This document shows, piece after piece, positions 18,025 to 26,200 of a DNA stretch of 64,000 nucleotides. The notes below the pieces were generated by a model. The model had not been told where the DNA came from. It saw nothing but the letters and a program-made list of their open reading frames with translations, and ran no database searches. The stretch covers positions 1,426,001 to 1,490,000 of the forward strand of contig NZ_CP157199.1 of the NCBI RefSeq assembly GCF_039954625.1, in the 5' to 3' direction. The DNA is from Pontimicrobium sp. SW4 (lineage in GTDB: Bacteria > Bacteroidota > Bacteroidia > Flavobacteriales > Flavobacteriaceae). Made by a program: the position numbers and the translations under genes. Numbering within the stretch: position 1 is the stretch's first letter; each line of letters begins with the position of its first letter.

Positions 18025-20304
18025 GTGAAAGTCTGTATTGCCGAAAAACCAAGTGTTGCACGCGAAATTGCTATTGTTCTAGGTGCAAATACAAAACGTG
18101 ATGGTCATTATGAAGGTAATGGATATGCAGTAACTTACACCTTTGGACATTTGTGTACCTTATTTGAGCCTAATGATTACAAATCGTATTGGAAACGTTG
18201 GGATTTGAATAATCTACCTATGCTTCCCGAAAAGTTTAATGTGAAAACTGTAGATAATTCAGGAATCAAAAAACAGTTTAACATTGTAAAAGATTTATTT
18301 GATAAAGCCGAAGAAATAATAAACTGCGGTGATGCTGGTCAAGAAGGAGAGCTTATACAGCGTTGGGTGATGTCACTTTCAAATTATAAAGGAAAAGTAA
18401 AGCGTTTATGGATTTCGTCATTAACAACCGAAGCTATTAAGGAAGGGTTTGAAAATTTAAAACCAGCTAGTAATTACGATAATCTATATTATGCAGGGTT
18501 TTCTAGGGCTATTGGTGATTGGCTTTTAGGAATGAATGCGACAAGATTATATACGCTTAAGCATGGTGGTTATAAACAAGTACTATCTATTGGGCGTGTA
18601 CAAACACCAACCTTGGCGATGATTGTTGAAAGATATAAGAGTATTGAAAACTTTATGCCTCAACCTTATTGGGAACTACAAACACTTTATAGAAACACAT
18701 TGTTTAGTTATGAAGAAGGACGCTTTCTAAATAAAGAAGATGGTGAAGCTCTCGCTAATAAAGTAAAAGAGAGTGACTTTGAAATTGTATCCATTACTAA
18801 GAAAAAAGGAAAAGAGTATGCTCCAAAATTATTTGACTTAACAGGATTGCAAGTGTATTGCAATACTAAGTTTGGTTTTTCGGCAGATGATACTCTGAAA
18901 ATTGCGCAAAAACTCTATGAACAAAAAGTAGTGACTTATCCAAGAGTTGACACGACTTTTCTACCAAATGATATATATCCAAAAGTCACAGGAATATTAA
19001 AAAACTTAACTAATTATAGTATATTAACACAGCCGCTTTTAGGAAAAAAAATAAAAAAATCCACTAAAGTTTTTAATGACAAAAAAGTAACCGATCATCA
19101 TGCAATTATACCTACTGGAATTCAAATTAATTTACAGCAGAATCAACAAAAAGTATATGATATTATAGTTAAACGCTTTATTGCAGTTTTTTATAATGAT
19201 TGTCAAGTTGCTAATACTACCGTTATAGGAAACGCCGAAAACGTTTCTTTTAAAACTACTGGAAAAGAAATTGTATCTAAAGGTTGGCGAGTTGTTTTTG
19301 AAACTTCAGCTACGTTAAATGATTCAAATAGTGATAGCACATTACCCTCTTTTGTTAAAGGAGAAAAGGGCCCACATGAACCTTCCTTTCTTGAAAAACA
19401 AACTAAACCACCCAATCAGTTTACAGAAGCTTCGCTCCTTCGTGCTATGGAAACAGCAGGGAAACAAGTTGACGATGACGAAATGCGTGATTTAATGAAA
19501 GAAAATGGTATTGGCCGTCCATCTACTAGGGCAAATATTATTGAAACGCTATTTAAACGCAATTATATAAAGCGTAATAAAAAGCAAATATTACCAACTA
19601 CAACTGGGATTCAACTCATTGATATTATTCAAAACGAATTATTAAAGTCTGCAGAATTAACTGGTCAATGGGAAAAACAATTAAAACAAATTGAACAAGG
19701 TACTTATAGTGCTAATCAATTTATTAAAAACATGAAGCAAATGGTTGACGATTTGGTTTATGAAGTTAGAAGTGAAACTACTAAAGCTAATATATCTCAT
19801 GAAAATACTACAATTACCAAACCTAGTAAAAAACCTAACAAACCATCAGGTTTAATAGGAAAGCAATGTCCGAAGTGTAAACAAGGAGTACTTATTAAAG
19901 GTGCTACTGCATATGGTTGTAGTGCTTATAAATCGGGATGTCGCTTTGTGCTTCCATTTACTTTTAAAAGCAAAAAAATATCAGAGAAGCAATATTTAAG
20001 ATTACTAGAAAAAGAGTCGACAGTAAATCTAAAAGGATTTAAAGTCAATGAACAAAAAGTTGAAGGGTTGATTAGATTTAATGATGCATTTGAACTAGTA
20101 CTTGAACAGAAAATTCCAAAAACAATTAATTGCCCAAAATGCAGAATTGGAACAATCATAAAAGGAAAAACAGCTTATGGTTGCAGCAATTATAATAATG
20201 GTTGCGGTTTTAAGTTTCTATTCTCAGATGTCAAAAAAATTGCTGATGGACAAACTATTACTAAGAAAATGGTCTACGAAATTTTAACAAAAAACAAGTC
20301 CTAA
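18025..20304 (+). CDS. topB: DNA topoisomerase III (type IA)
   Basis: This is a type IA topoisomerase that relaxes and decatenates DNA through a 5'-phosphotyrosine link. From the GTG start it has 759 residues beginning (M)KVCIAEKPSVAREIA, the TOPRIM strand with its catalytic Glu, followed by CGDAGQEGELIQ. The active-site Tyr is Tyr305 in TYPRVDTTFLP. The SIGRVQTPTLAMI motif and the GIGRPSTRA motif are present. Two C-terminal zinc-ribbon-like units (CPKC...GC...GC) close the protein. The frame stays open upstream to an ATG at 17944, but those 27 residues are not family-like and overlap a putative promoter, so I chose the GTG at 18025. Confidence 0.94.
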   Translation: MKVCIAEKPSVAREIAIVLGANTKRDGHYEGNGYAVTYTFGHLCTLFEPNDYKSYWKRWDLNNLPMLPEKFNVKTVDNSGIKKQFNIVKDLFDKAEEIINCGDAGQEGELIQRWVMSLSNYKGKVKRLWISSLTTEAIKEGFENLKPASNYDNLYYAGFSRAIGDWLLGMNATRLYTLKHGGYKQVLSIGRVQTPTLAMIVERYKSIENFMPQPYWELQTLYRNTLFSYEEGRFLNKEDGEALANKVKESDFEIVSITKKKGKEYAPKLFDLTGLQVYCNTKFGFSADDTLKIAQKLYEQKVVTYPRVDTTFLPNDIYPKVTGILKNLTNYSILTQPLLGKKIKKSTKVFNDKKVTDHHAIIPTGIQINLQQNQQKVYDIIVKRFIAVFYNDCQVANTTVIGNAENVSFKTTGKEIVSKGWRVVFETSATLNDSNSDSTLPSFVKGEKGPHEPSFLEKQTKPPNQFTEASLLRAMETAGKQVDDDEMRDLMKENGIGRPSTRANIIETLFKRNYIKRNKKQILPTTTGIQLIDIIQNELLKSAELTGQWEKQLKQIEQGTYSANQFIKNMKQMVDDLVYEVRSETTKANISHENTTITKPSKKPNKPSGLIGKQCPKCKQGVLIKGATAYGCSAYKSGCRFVLPFTFKSKKISEKQYLRLLEKESTVNLKGFKVNEQKVEGLIRFNDAFELVLEQKIPKTINCPKCRIGTIIKGKTAYGCSNYNNGCGFKFLFSDVKKIADGQTITKKMVYEILTKNKS

Positions 20305-20321
20305 AATTTAGCTAAAATGCA

Positions 20322-20351
20322 TTGCATTGTAATATGGTTGTGTTATTTTTG
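20322..20351 (+). promoter_or_regulatory. Full -33/-7 promoter of the VTT-like gene
   Basis: TTG (20322-20324), a 19-bp spacer and TATTTTTG (20344-20351) match the Bacteroidota promoter consensus well. The ATG at 20369 is 17 bp further on. Confidence 0.6.
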
Positions 20352-20368
20352 TTTTCCATTAAAATTGC

Positions 20369-20986
20369 ATGAATTCTAGTACAAAAACAAAAAAAAACAG
20401 GTTAAGGTTACTGCATCAGTATTATACATACACTGGATTTTATAGGTTTATTGGGCTCAGTCTTAAAAAATCAATTATTCCTGTTGTAGTTTTTATTGGT
20501 ATCCTTCTTGGTATTCATTATTTTGTTATTGACATTAATACCGCTTTAACCACTATTACCGAAACCTTTCGTACTACTAGTGTTTTGACAGTATTTTTTC
20601 TTTCTGAATCCATGTTAGGACTTATTCCTCCTGAAATTTTTATTGCTTGGTCTAAAAAATTACCAAATCCTATTTTATATTTATCTATACTCGCATTTCT
20701 ATCGTATTTAGGTGGGATTATTTCGTATATCACAGGCGTTAGTATTACCAGAATACCTAAAGTGCGTTACGCAATAGAACATAAATTATCAAAGCATATT
20801 AATAATACTAGAAAATGGGGAGGGTTTTTAATTGTAGTTGGTGCTTTGTTTCCAATTCCGTTTGCAATGACAAGTATTGCTGCAGGATTTATTCGATATG
20901 AATTTAAAAACTACTTGCTTTTTGGTTTATTACGATTTGCAAGATTCTATTTATATGCTATTGCCATTTTTAATATAGTACAATAA
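20369..20986 (+). CDS. VTT/DedA-like membrane protein
   Basis: This is a 205-residue polytopic membrane protein. Hydrophobic segments lie at about 33-55, 70-88, 101-122, 150-172 and 180-203. The region FAMTSIAAGF near the last helices and the GGIISYITG segment resemble the VTT (SNARE-associated/DedA) family, which contains lipid scramblase or flippase-like proteins. The assignment rests on general pattern rather than a strict motif. It has its own promoter and is convergent with the helicase gene, the two stops being only 7 bp apart. Confidence 0.65.
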   Translation: MNSSTKTKKNRLRLLHQYYTYTGFYRFIGLSLKKSIIPVVVFIGILLGIHYFVIDINTALTTITETFRTTSVLTVFFLSESMLGLIPPEIFIAWSKKLPNPILYLSILAFLSYLGGIISYITGVSITRIPKVRYAIEHKLSKHINNTRKWGGFLIVVGALFPIPFAMTSIAAGFIRYEFKNYLLFGLLRFARFYLYAIAIFNIVQ

Positions 20987-20993
20987 GATAGAT

Positions 20994-22547
20994 TTATTCT
21001 TCTGGAGGTCTTCCATGTATTTCTTCAAAAATCGTATCAAAATTTTCTCGTAAATATGCTCGCAATTTTTTGCGATAGTCGTCTTTTAACCACTCAACAA
21101 AATTAAAAGTACTCTTACTAATGCATTTCGTATAACGCCCAATTCTATGGTCAATGTCATCGCTTAGCAGTTTTACCAATGTTAAGGCGTCAAAAACATC
21201 TTCACTATTTTCAATACAAATTTTGGCATGATGTTTAATAGATTTTTCAAGCACTGTCTTTGTAGATTCACCATTTCTAATACTTGCAACATATATTTCA
21301 CGAATATCTAAATACACCTCTTCGGAGTTTTTAAATTCTTCACGAACTTCTGGAGGCATTTCATATCTAAAATTATTTTCAATTTCTTCATCATTCAAAA
21401 TACCATCCAAGTAATAATTTGGAGACTTAAATATTCTTTGCCAATCTAAATCACTTCCCCAAGGACCAAAACGATGAAAGTTATTACCAAGGTCTACCAC
21501 TTTAAAAGTGTCTTTGTTATCTAAAATTCTTGAGCCACGACCTATCATTTGGTAATAAAGCGTTAATGATTTTGTTGCTCTATTTAAAATAATAGATTGC
21601 ACAGTAGGCTCATCAAAACCAGTAGTTAGAATACTCACCGAAGTTAATATGGCATCAGGTGTTTTTTTAAACCATTTTAATATGAGTTCTCGTTCCTTTT
21701 TTGAATGTGTATTATCTAGATGTGCTACAGGGTATCCTGCAGCTCTAAAGGTATCATATACATGTAAAGATGTATTAATACCATTATTAAAAATTAACGT
21801 CTTTTTACCTTTAGAAGTCTCTTCGTATGCATGTAACAACTTACCAAGCATATCGTGATTGGTATATAAATCTTCAGAAGATTTTACAGTATAATCACCA
21901 TTTGCCCCTACAACAAGCGATGTTAGTCCAACATTATACGAAAACGTTTCAGCTCGTGCTAAAAACTTATTTTCTATTAGCGATTCAATGGTTTCACCAA
22001 CAATTAATTCATCATAATTATCAGTCATTGGTAAGTTGATATTCGAACTTAAAGGTGTTGCTGTAACGCCTAACAAAAATGACTTATGAAAAAATTTGAA
22101 CAGCTTAGTAAAGGAATTATAATGTGCTTCATCAATAATAACAAGCCCAATATCAGAGATATCTAACTTATCTTCATTCAATCTGTTATTTAAAGTTTCA
22201 ACCATAGCAACAAAACAAGAATAGTCACTTTGATCGTCTAGCTTAGCTTTACTATCAATAACTTTATTTTTAACATTAAACTCAGAAAGCATTTTCGAGG
22301 TCTGCTTGCACAACTCAATTCTGTGAGTCATTACTAGCACCTTTTTGTCATGATGTTTTAAATATTGCCTAACAATTTCAGAGAAAATTACTGTCTTTCC
22401 ACCTCCAGTTGGTAATTGATATAATAAATGGTAATCATCTGGAGCATCATCAAAGGCTTTAAAAATCTTATCAATAGCTCCTTTTTGATAGCTATATAAT
22501 TCTTTACCTTCTTTAGTTTCCCCCTTTAATGTTGTTGATGTAAGCAT
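20994..22547 (-). CDS. SF2 DEAD/DEAH-box helicase
   Basis: The protein has 517 residues with two RecA-like domains. Walker A is PTGGGKT (46-52), motif II is IIDEAH and motif III is GVTATP. The C-terminal domain has TGFDEPTVQ and the arginine-finger motif VI, YQMIGRGSR. The arrangement matches the RadD/XPB-like type of small bacterial SF2 helicases acting on nucleic acid. The extra C-terminal 130 residues are helical with no recognised domain. A TATTTTTG -7 element lies 23 bp upstream. No nuclease or methylase gene is next to it, so there is no reason to call it a defence gene. Confidence 0.9.
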   Translation of the reverse strand: MLTSTTLKGETKEGKELYSYQKGAIDKIFKAFDDAPDDYHLLYQLPTGGGKTVIFSEIVRQYLKHHDKKVLVMTHRIELCKQTSKMLSEFNVKNKVIDSKAKLDDQSDYSCFVAMVETLNNRLNEDKLDISDIGLVIIDEAHYNSFTKLFKFFHKSFLLGVTATPLSSNINLPMTDNYDELIVGETIESLIENKFLARAETFSYNVGLTSLVVGANGDYTVKSSEDLYTNHDMLGKLLHAYEETSKGKKTLIFNNGINTSLHVYDTFRAAGYPVAHLDNTHSKKERELILKWFKKTPDAILTSVSILTTGFDEPTVQSIILNRATKSLTLYYQMIGRGSRILDNKDTFKVVDLGNNFHRFGPWGSDLDWQRIFKSPNYYLDGILNDEEIENNFRYEMPPEVREEFKNSEEVYLDIREIYVASIRNGESTKTVLEKSIKHHAKICIENSEDVFDALTLVKLLSDDIDHRIGRYTKCISKSTFNFVEWLKDDYRKKLRAYLRENFDTIFEEIHGRPPEE

Positions 22548-22569
22548 TAATGCAATTATTATTAAGTTG

Positions 22570-22577
22570 CAAAAATA
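22570..22577 (-). promoter_or_regulatory. -7 element TATTTTTG of the helicase gene
   Basis: On the minus strand TATTTTTG matches TAnnTTTG and lies 22 bp before the ATG at 22547. No TTG is seen at the -33 spacing. Confidence 0.45.
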
Positions 22578-22767
22578 GTGTCTTTATTGAGTTTTTTCTA
22601 TGTTTTGCAAAAAATGTTTCTTAAAGTTTTCAAGGATTATTAACAACTTATAGGTTCAATCAAGCATCAAACTTTCACAAGATATTTGGTTTATAGAGGG
22701 TTTCTACTTAAATTGTTATTACATAACTATATGTAAAACACTATTTTACTAACTAAAACTAATAATT

Positions 22768-23202
22768 ATGTCAGATTCTAATAAACCTGGAATTGTCTTT
22801 TGGATTATAGGTGTAATTGCTCTTTTATGGAATGGAATGGGCGTTAATGCCTATTTACAGCAAGCTTTTAAAACAGAAGCTTCAACAGCTGAACTTAATG
22901 CTGAACAAATCGCTTTAATGAATGATCTTCCTGCTTGGATGACTGCTTTATTTGCAATTGCAGTTTTTGCTGGTGTTTTGGGTTGTATTGCATTACTAAT
23001 GCGCAAAAAAATTGCTGCGACATTATTTGTAGTCTCTTTTATTACCGCAACTGTACAACAATTATACTGGCTATTTGGTACAAATGCTCCAGAAGTATTT
23101 GCAGATATGCAACCTTATTTATGGCCAATACTAATAATTGTAGTGGCTGCTTTCTTAGTATGGTATTCTAGAGATCAAAAATCTAAAGGTACATTAACAT
23201 AA
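22768..23202 (+). CDS. Small four-helix membrane protein, conserved in Flavobacteriia
   Basis: This 144-residue protein has four membrane segments (about 10-27, 53-74, 78-95 and 112-135). The start, KPGIVFWIIGVIALLWNGMGV, and the ending, VWYSRDQKS, match a small membrane family I recognise in flavobacteria but cannot assign a function to. A strong terminator follows, so it is probably monocistronic. The 220-bp region upstream, shared with the divergent helicase gene, holds the helicase promoter but no other clear element. Confidence 0.75.
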   Translation: MSDSNKPGIVFWIIGVIALLWNGMGVNAYLQQAFKTEASTAELNAEQIALMNDLPAWMTALFAIAVFAGVLGCIALLMRKKIAATLFVVSFITATVQQLYWLFGTNAPEVFADMQPYLWPILIIVVAAFLVWYSRDQKSKGTLT

Positions 23203-23224
23203 CTAATTAACTTATAGATAGTTT

Positions 23225-23257
23225 AAAAGCCAGAACCTTAGTTCTGGCTTTTTTTTT
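23225..23257 (+). terminator. Rho-independent terminator
   Basis: AAAGCCAGAAC (23226-23236) pairs with GTTCTGGCTTT (23241-23251) around a CTTA loop and is followed by a run of T. It ends the 22768 transcript. Confidence 0.9.
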
Positions 23258-23308
23258 GTGGTATCATTTTTGAGTTTAACTTTTTATTAGCATTTTAAAA
23301 CTTTAATT

Positions 23309-23863
23309 ATGAAAACAAAAAAAACAGCACCAAAGCTCAATGCTGGTTCTATGGCAGACATTGCCTTTTTGTTACTAATTTTCTTTTTAGTAACAACAAC
23401 TATTGCTAGCGACAAAGGAATTCAAAGAAAACTACCTAAGCTATGTGAGGGCAAAGATTGTATCATCGATGTTCATGAACGGAACATTTTAAGAATCTCA
23501 TTAAACGGAAATCAAGAAATTATGGTTGAGGATGAAATTATCGCAATTGGAAACTTAAAAGATATCGTGAAAGCGTTTGTAGATAACAACGGTGACGATA
23601 GCTGCACTTATTGCAATGGGTTTAAAGTCACAACATCTTCTGACAACCCATCAAAAGCTATTATTTCGCTTCAAAGTCACTCACAAGCATCTTATGAGTT
23701 ATTTGTAAAAATTCAAGATGAATTAACCAAGGCTTATTACGAACTTAGACAAACTTATGCTAAAGCTATTCTTGGTAAATCTATTGATAATCTTAATAAG
23801 GATGATAAAGTTTTGTTAAAAAAAGCATATCCATTTATTATCTCGGAAGCACAAACCAAGTAG
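23309..23863 (+). CDS. ExbD/TolR-family biopolymer transport protein
   Basis: The protein has 184 residues. One N-terminal membrane helix (about 15-33) contains the conserved Asp of ExbD in MADIAFLLLIFFLV, where protonation couples to TonB. The periplasmic part follows, with an unusual Cys-rich stretch (CEGKDC and CTYCNG, about residues 46-51 and 98-102) that could form disulfides or bind metal. ExbD normally works with ExbB and TonB, but neither is encoded here, so its partners must lie elsewhere. It stands alone between a terminator and the dipeptidase gene. Confidence 0.88.
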   Translation: MKTKKTAPKLNAGSMADIAFLLLIFFLVTTTIASDKGIQRKLPKLCEGKDCIIDVHERNILRISLNGNQEIMVEDEIIAIGNLKDIVKAFVDNNGDDSCTYCNGFKVTTSSDNPSKAIISLQSHSQASYELFVKIQDELTKAYYELRQTYAKAILGKSIDNLNKDDKVLLKKAYPFIISEAQTK

Positions 23864-23878
23864 ATTGCTTTTTATTAT

Positions 23879-23886
23879 TATATTTG
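23879..23886 (+). promoter_or_regulatory. -7 element TATATTTG of the M19 dipeptidase gene
   Basis: A perfect TAnnTTTG match 33 bp before the ATG at 23920. No TTG box is seen at 19-20 bp spacing. Confidence 0.45.
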
Positions 23887-23919
23887 GTTGAATAATTTTA
23901 ATAACCAACCAATTAAGTA

Positions 23920-25263
23920 ATGAAAAAAAATAATTTAGTACAAGCTTTTAAATCTAGTTTGATTTACAAGCTTGTTTTTTTATGTGTAATCCTCTTGAGT
24001 GTTTCTTGTAAACAAGAAGAAGAAAAACCAATGAGTGAAGAGGATTTAATAGCCAAAGCAAAAGATATTCACGAACGAGTAATTACACTTGATACTCACT
24101 GCGATATCAATGTAAATAATTTTACCGACTCTATTAACTATACACAAGAGTTAGACAACCAAGTAAACCTTCCTAAAATGAAGAAAGGAGGGCTTGATGT
24201 TGCATGGTTTATAGTTTACACAGGTCAAGATACTTTAACAGACGAAGGTTATGCAAAAGCATACGAAAATGCAATATCTAAGTTTAATGCCATTCATAAA
24301 TTAACCAAAGAAATTGCTCCAGATCAAATTGAATTAGCAGTTACGTCTGATGATGTTAGACGTATTGATGCCGAAGGTAAAAAAGTAGCTATGATAGGTA
24401 TTGAAAATGGCTATCCAGTTGGAACAGATATAAATAGAGTAAAAGAATTTTATGATCTTGGAGCTAGATATATGTCTTTAGCTCACAATGGACATAGTCA
24501 ATTAAGTGATTCTAATACTGGAGAGCGTGATGGTGTTTGGTTGCATAATGGTTTAAGTGAATTAGGAAAGCAAGTTGTTGCTGAAATGAATAAGTATGGA
24601 ATGATGATCGATGTTTCACATCCTTCAAAAGAAGCCATAAGACAGATGGTAGAATTATCGAAAGCACCGATAATTGCTTCTCATTCTTCTGCAAGAGCTT
24701 TATGTGATCATAGTAGAAATTTAGATGACGAGCAATTAGAATGGATGAAAAAAAATGGAGGCGTTGTGCAAACGGTTGCTTTTACTAGCTATGTAAATAC
24801 AGAAAAAAATAATGCACGCAATGAAAAAATGAGAGAAATTCAGCAACAAGTTGCTGACTCATTAGATGTAAAATGGATTTCTAGTAGAGCTGAATTTAGA
24901 GCGATGTCTGATGAAGAACGTGAAGCATATTCTACAGTAAGAAAACAGGTTTCAGATATTGTAGATGCAAAAATTAAAACTATTTCAGATTTTCCTGAAA
25001 AAGTTAATGTTTCTGACTTTGTAGACCATATTGATTACTTAGTAAAAAAGATAGGATTAAAACACGTTGGAATTAGTAGTGATTTTGATGGTGGTGGTGG
25101 TGTTGAAGGATGGAATGATGCTTCAGAAACCATGAATGTTACTTTAGAGCTTGTAAGACGAGGATATACAGAAGAAGAAATTGGGATGTTATGGAGTGGT
25201 AACTTGTTAAGAGTGCTAGACGAAGTTCAAAAGATAGCTCAAGATATTCAAGCTGGCGAATAA
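23920..25263 (+). CDS. Membrane dipeptidase (M19, renal dipeptidase family), lipoprotein
   Basis: This is a 447-residue zinc dipeptidase-type protein. The N-terminus is a lipoprotein signal with LLSVSC, acylated Cys30 and a following Lys-Gln-Glu-rich linker. The M19 metal motif His60-x-Asp62 (TLDTHCDI) is present, as are GIENGYPVG, LAHNGHSQLSD, DVSHPSKE, IASHSSARAL and HVGISSDFDGGGG, all family landmarks. It probably cleaves dipeptides at the outer membrane or in the periplasm. A bidirectional terminator separates it from the convergent hydroxylase gene. Confidence 0.94.
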   Translation: MKKNNLVQAFKSSLIYKLVFLCVILLSVSCKQEEEKPMSEEDLIAKAKDIHERVITLDTHCDINVNNFTDSINYTQELDNQVNLPKMKKGGLDVAWFIVYTGQDTLTDEGYAKAYENAISKFNAIHKLTKEIAPDQIELAVTSDDVRRIDAEGKKVAMIGIENGYPVGTDINRVKEFYDLGARYMSLAHNGHSQLSDSNTGERDGVWLHNGLSELGKQVVAEMNKYGMMIDVSHPSKEAIRQMVELSKAPIIASHSSARALCDHSRNLDDEQLEWMKKNGGVVQTVAFTSYVNTEKNNARNEKMREIQQQVADSLDVKWISSRAEFRAMSDEEREAYSTVRKQVSDIVDAKIKTISDFPEKVNVSDFVDHIDYLVKKIGLKHVGISSDFDGGGGVEGWNDASETMNVTLELVRRGYTEEEIGMLWSGNLLRVLDEVQKIAQDIQAGE

Positions 25264-25285
25264 AATTAAGATATAATATATTTAG

Positions 25286-25312
25286 AAAAGTCAGCAAAAT
25301 GCTGACTTTTTT
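25286..25312. terminator. Bidirectional terminator
   Basis: AAAAGTCAGCA (25286-25296) and TGCTGACTTTT (25300-25310) form a perfect stem with a three-base loop, with A/T tracts on both sides. It lies between convergent genes ending at 25263 and 25315. Confidence 0.88.
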
Positions 25313-25314
25313 AT

Positions 25315-26190
25315 TTAATCACTTTTCTTAAACCCATAAAATAATTGTCTAACAAAACCTTTAGGCATTTTATTATCGCCTTTATAACCAAGCTCTATCT
25401 CACCACTCTCTTCTGGGATATAATTGGTTTTAAAAATATAATCCCACACACTCAAGCTAATGCCAAAATTCACACCATGAAATCTATCTTTTGGTAATGC
25501 ATAGGCATGATGGTATAAGTGCATAACAGGATTATTAAACACATACTTCAAAGGACCGTAACTAAGTTTAATATTTGCATGATTTAAATGACCAATAGAG
25601 ATGGCTGCAAAATGTACTATATATGCTTGATTAGGCTCAAAACCACCAATTAACATAACTACTAAAAGTTTTAGGGGCTTGTATAAAACATTTTCCATCC
25701 AATGGTAACGCAAATGTGCGGCAAACCCCATTTCCTTCACCGAATGATGCACTTTATGGAAACGCCATAAGAAATTAAATCTGTGTAGTAACACATGCGT
25801 AAACCACTGCACAAAATCTGATAAAATAAAGAAAATCAGTAATTGACTCCACATTGGAAGTTGTTTTATATCTATAAGTGCTAACGGTTTAATATCAACA
25901 CCAAAAATATCTAGAGAAAACAACTCAAAAATTTTATAAAAACCACTAATAACAATAGAGAAGATAAAAAAGTTGAAAAACATATAGAATACATCTAACC
26001 AAAAGTCTTTTCTAAAAACTGATTGGTTTTTCCGCCAAGGAAAAGCTACCTCAAGTCCCCAAACTACTAATGAAATAAGTATCAGTCCCCAAAAGTAATT
26101 ATTATACCAATCGACATCAAAAGTTATAGAACGCCAAGTCCAATCCAGTGTTCCTTTCATAGCATTGAAAAAAGTCTCTAAATATTTCAT
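25315..26190 (-). CDS. Sterol desaturase/fatty acid hydroxylase family protein
   Basis: The protein has 291 residues and is an integral membrane di-iron oxygenase. Hydrophobic segments lie at about 30-47, 70-93, 112-130 and 160-190. The clustered histidine boxes are HVLLHR, FHKVHHS and HLRYHW, with a late HLYHHAY. This is the set required to hold the two irons. It likely hydroxylates or desaturates a lipid; the substrate is unknown. It follows the E1 dehydrogenase gene by 10 bp, so they are probably co-transcribed. Branched-chain acyl precursors made with E1 would offer a functional link, but this is inference. Confidence 0.9.
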   Translation of the reverse strand: MKYLETFFNAMKGTLDWTWRSITFDVDWYNNYFWGLILISLVVWGLEVAFPWRKNQSVFRKDFWLDVFYMFFNFFIFSIVISGFYKIFELFSLDIFGVDIKPLALIDIKQLPMWSQLLIFFILSDFVQWFTHVLLHRFNFLWRFHKVHHSVKEMGFAAHLRYHWMENVLYKPLKLLVVMLIGGFEPNQAYIVHFAAISIGHLNHANIKLSYGPLKYVFNNPVMHLYHHAYALPKDRFHGVNFGISLSVWDYIFKTNYIPEESGEIELGYKGDNKMPKGFVRQLFYGFKKSD

Positions 26191-26200
26191 TGGAACTAAA

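Noticed and set aside
20994-22547. SF2 helicase considered as part of a phage-defence system
   Set aside because: Neighbours are a VTT-like protein and a small membrane protein; there is no nuclease, methylase or other effector.
22935-23171. Cys-rich 78-codon frame overlapping the 22768 membrane protein
   Set aside because: It is the +2 shadow of a four-helix membrane protein with normal codon use; the Cys-rich appearance comes from TGT/TGC in another frame.
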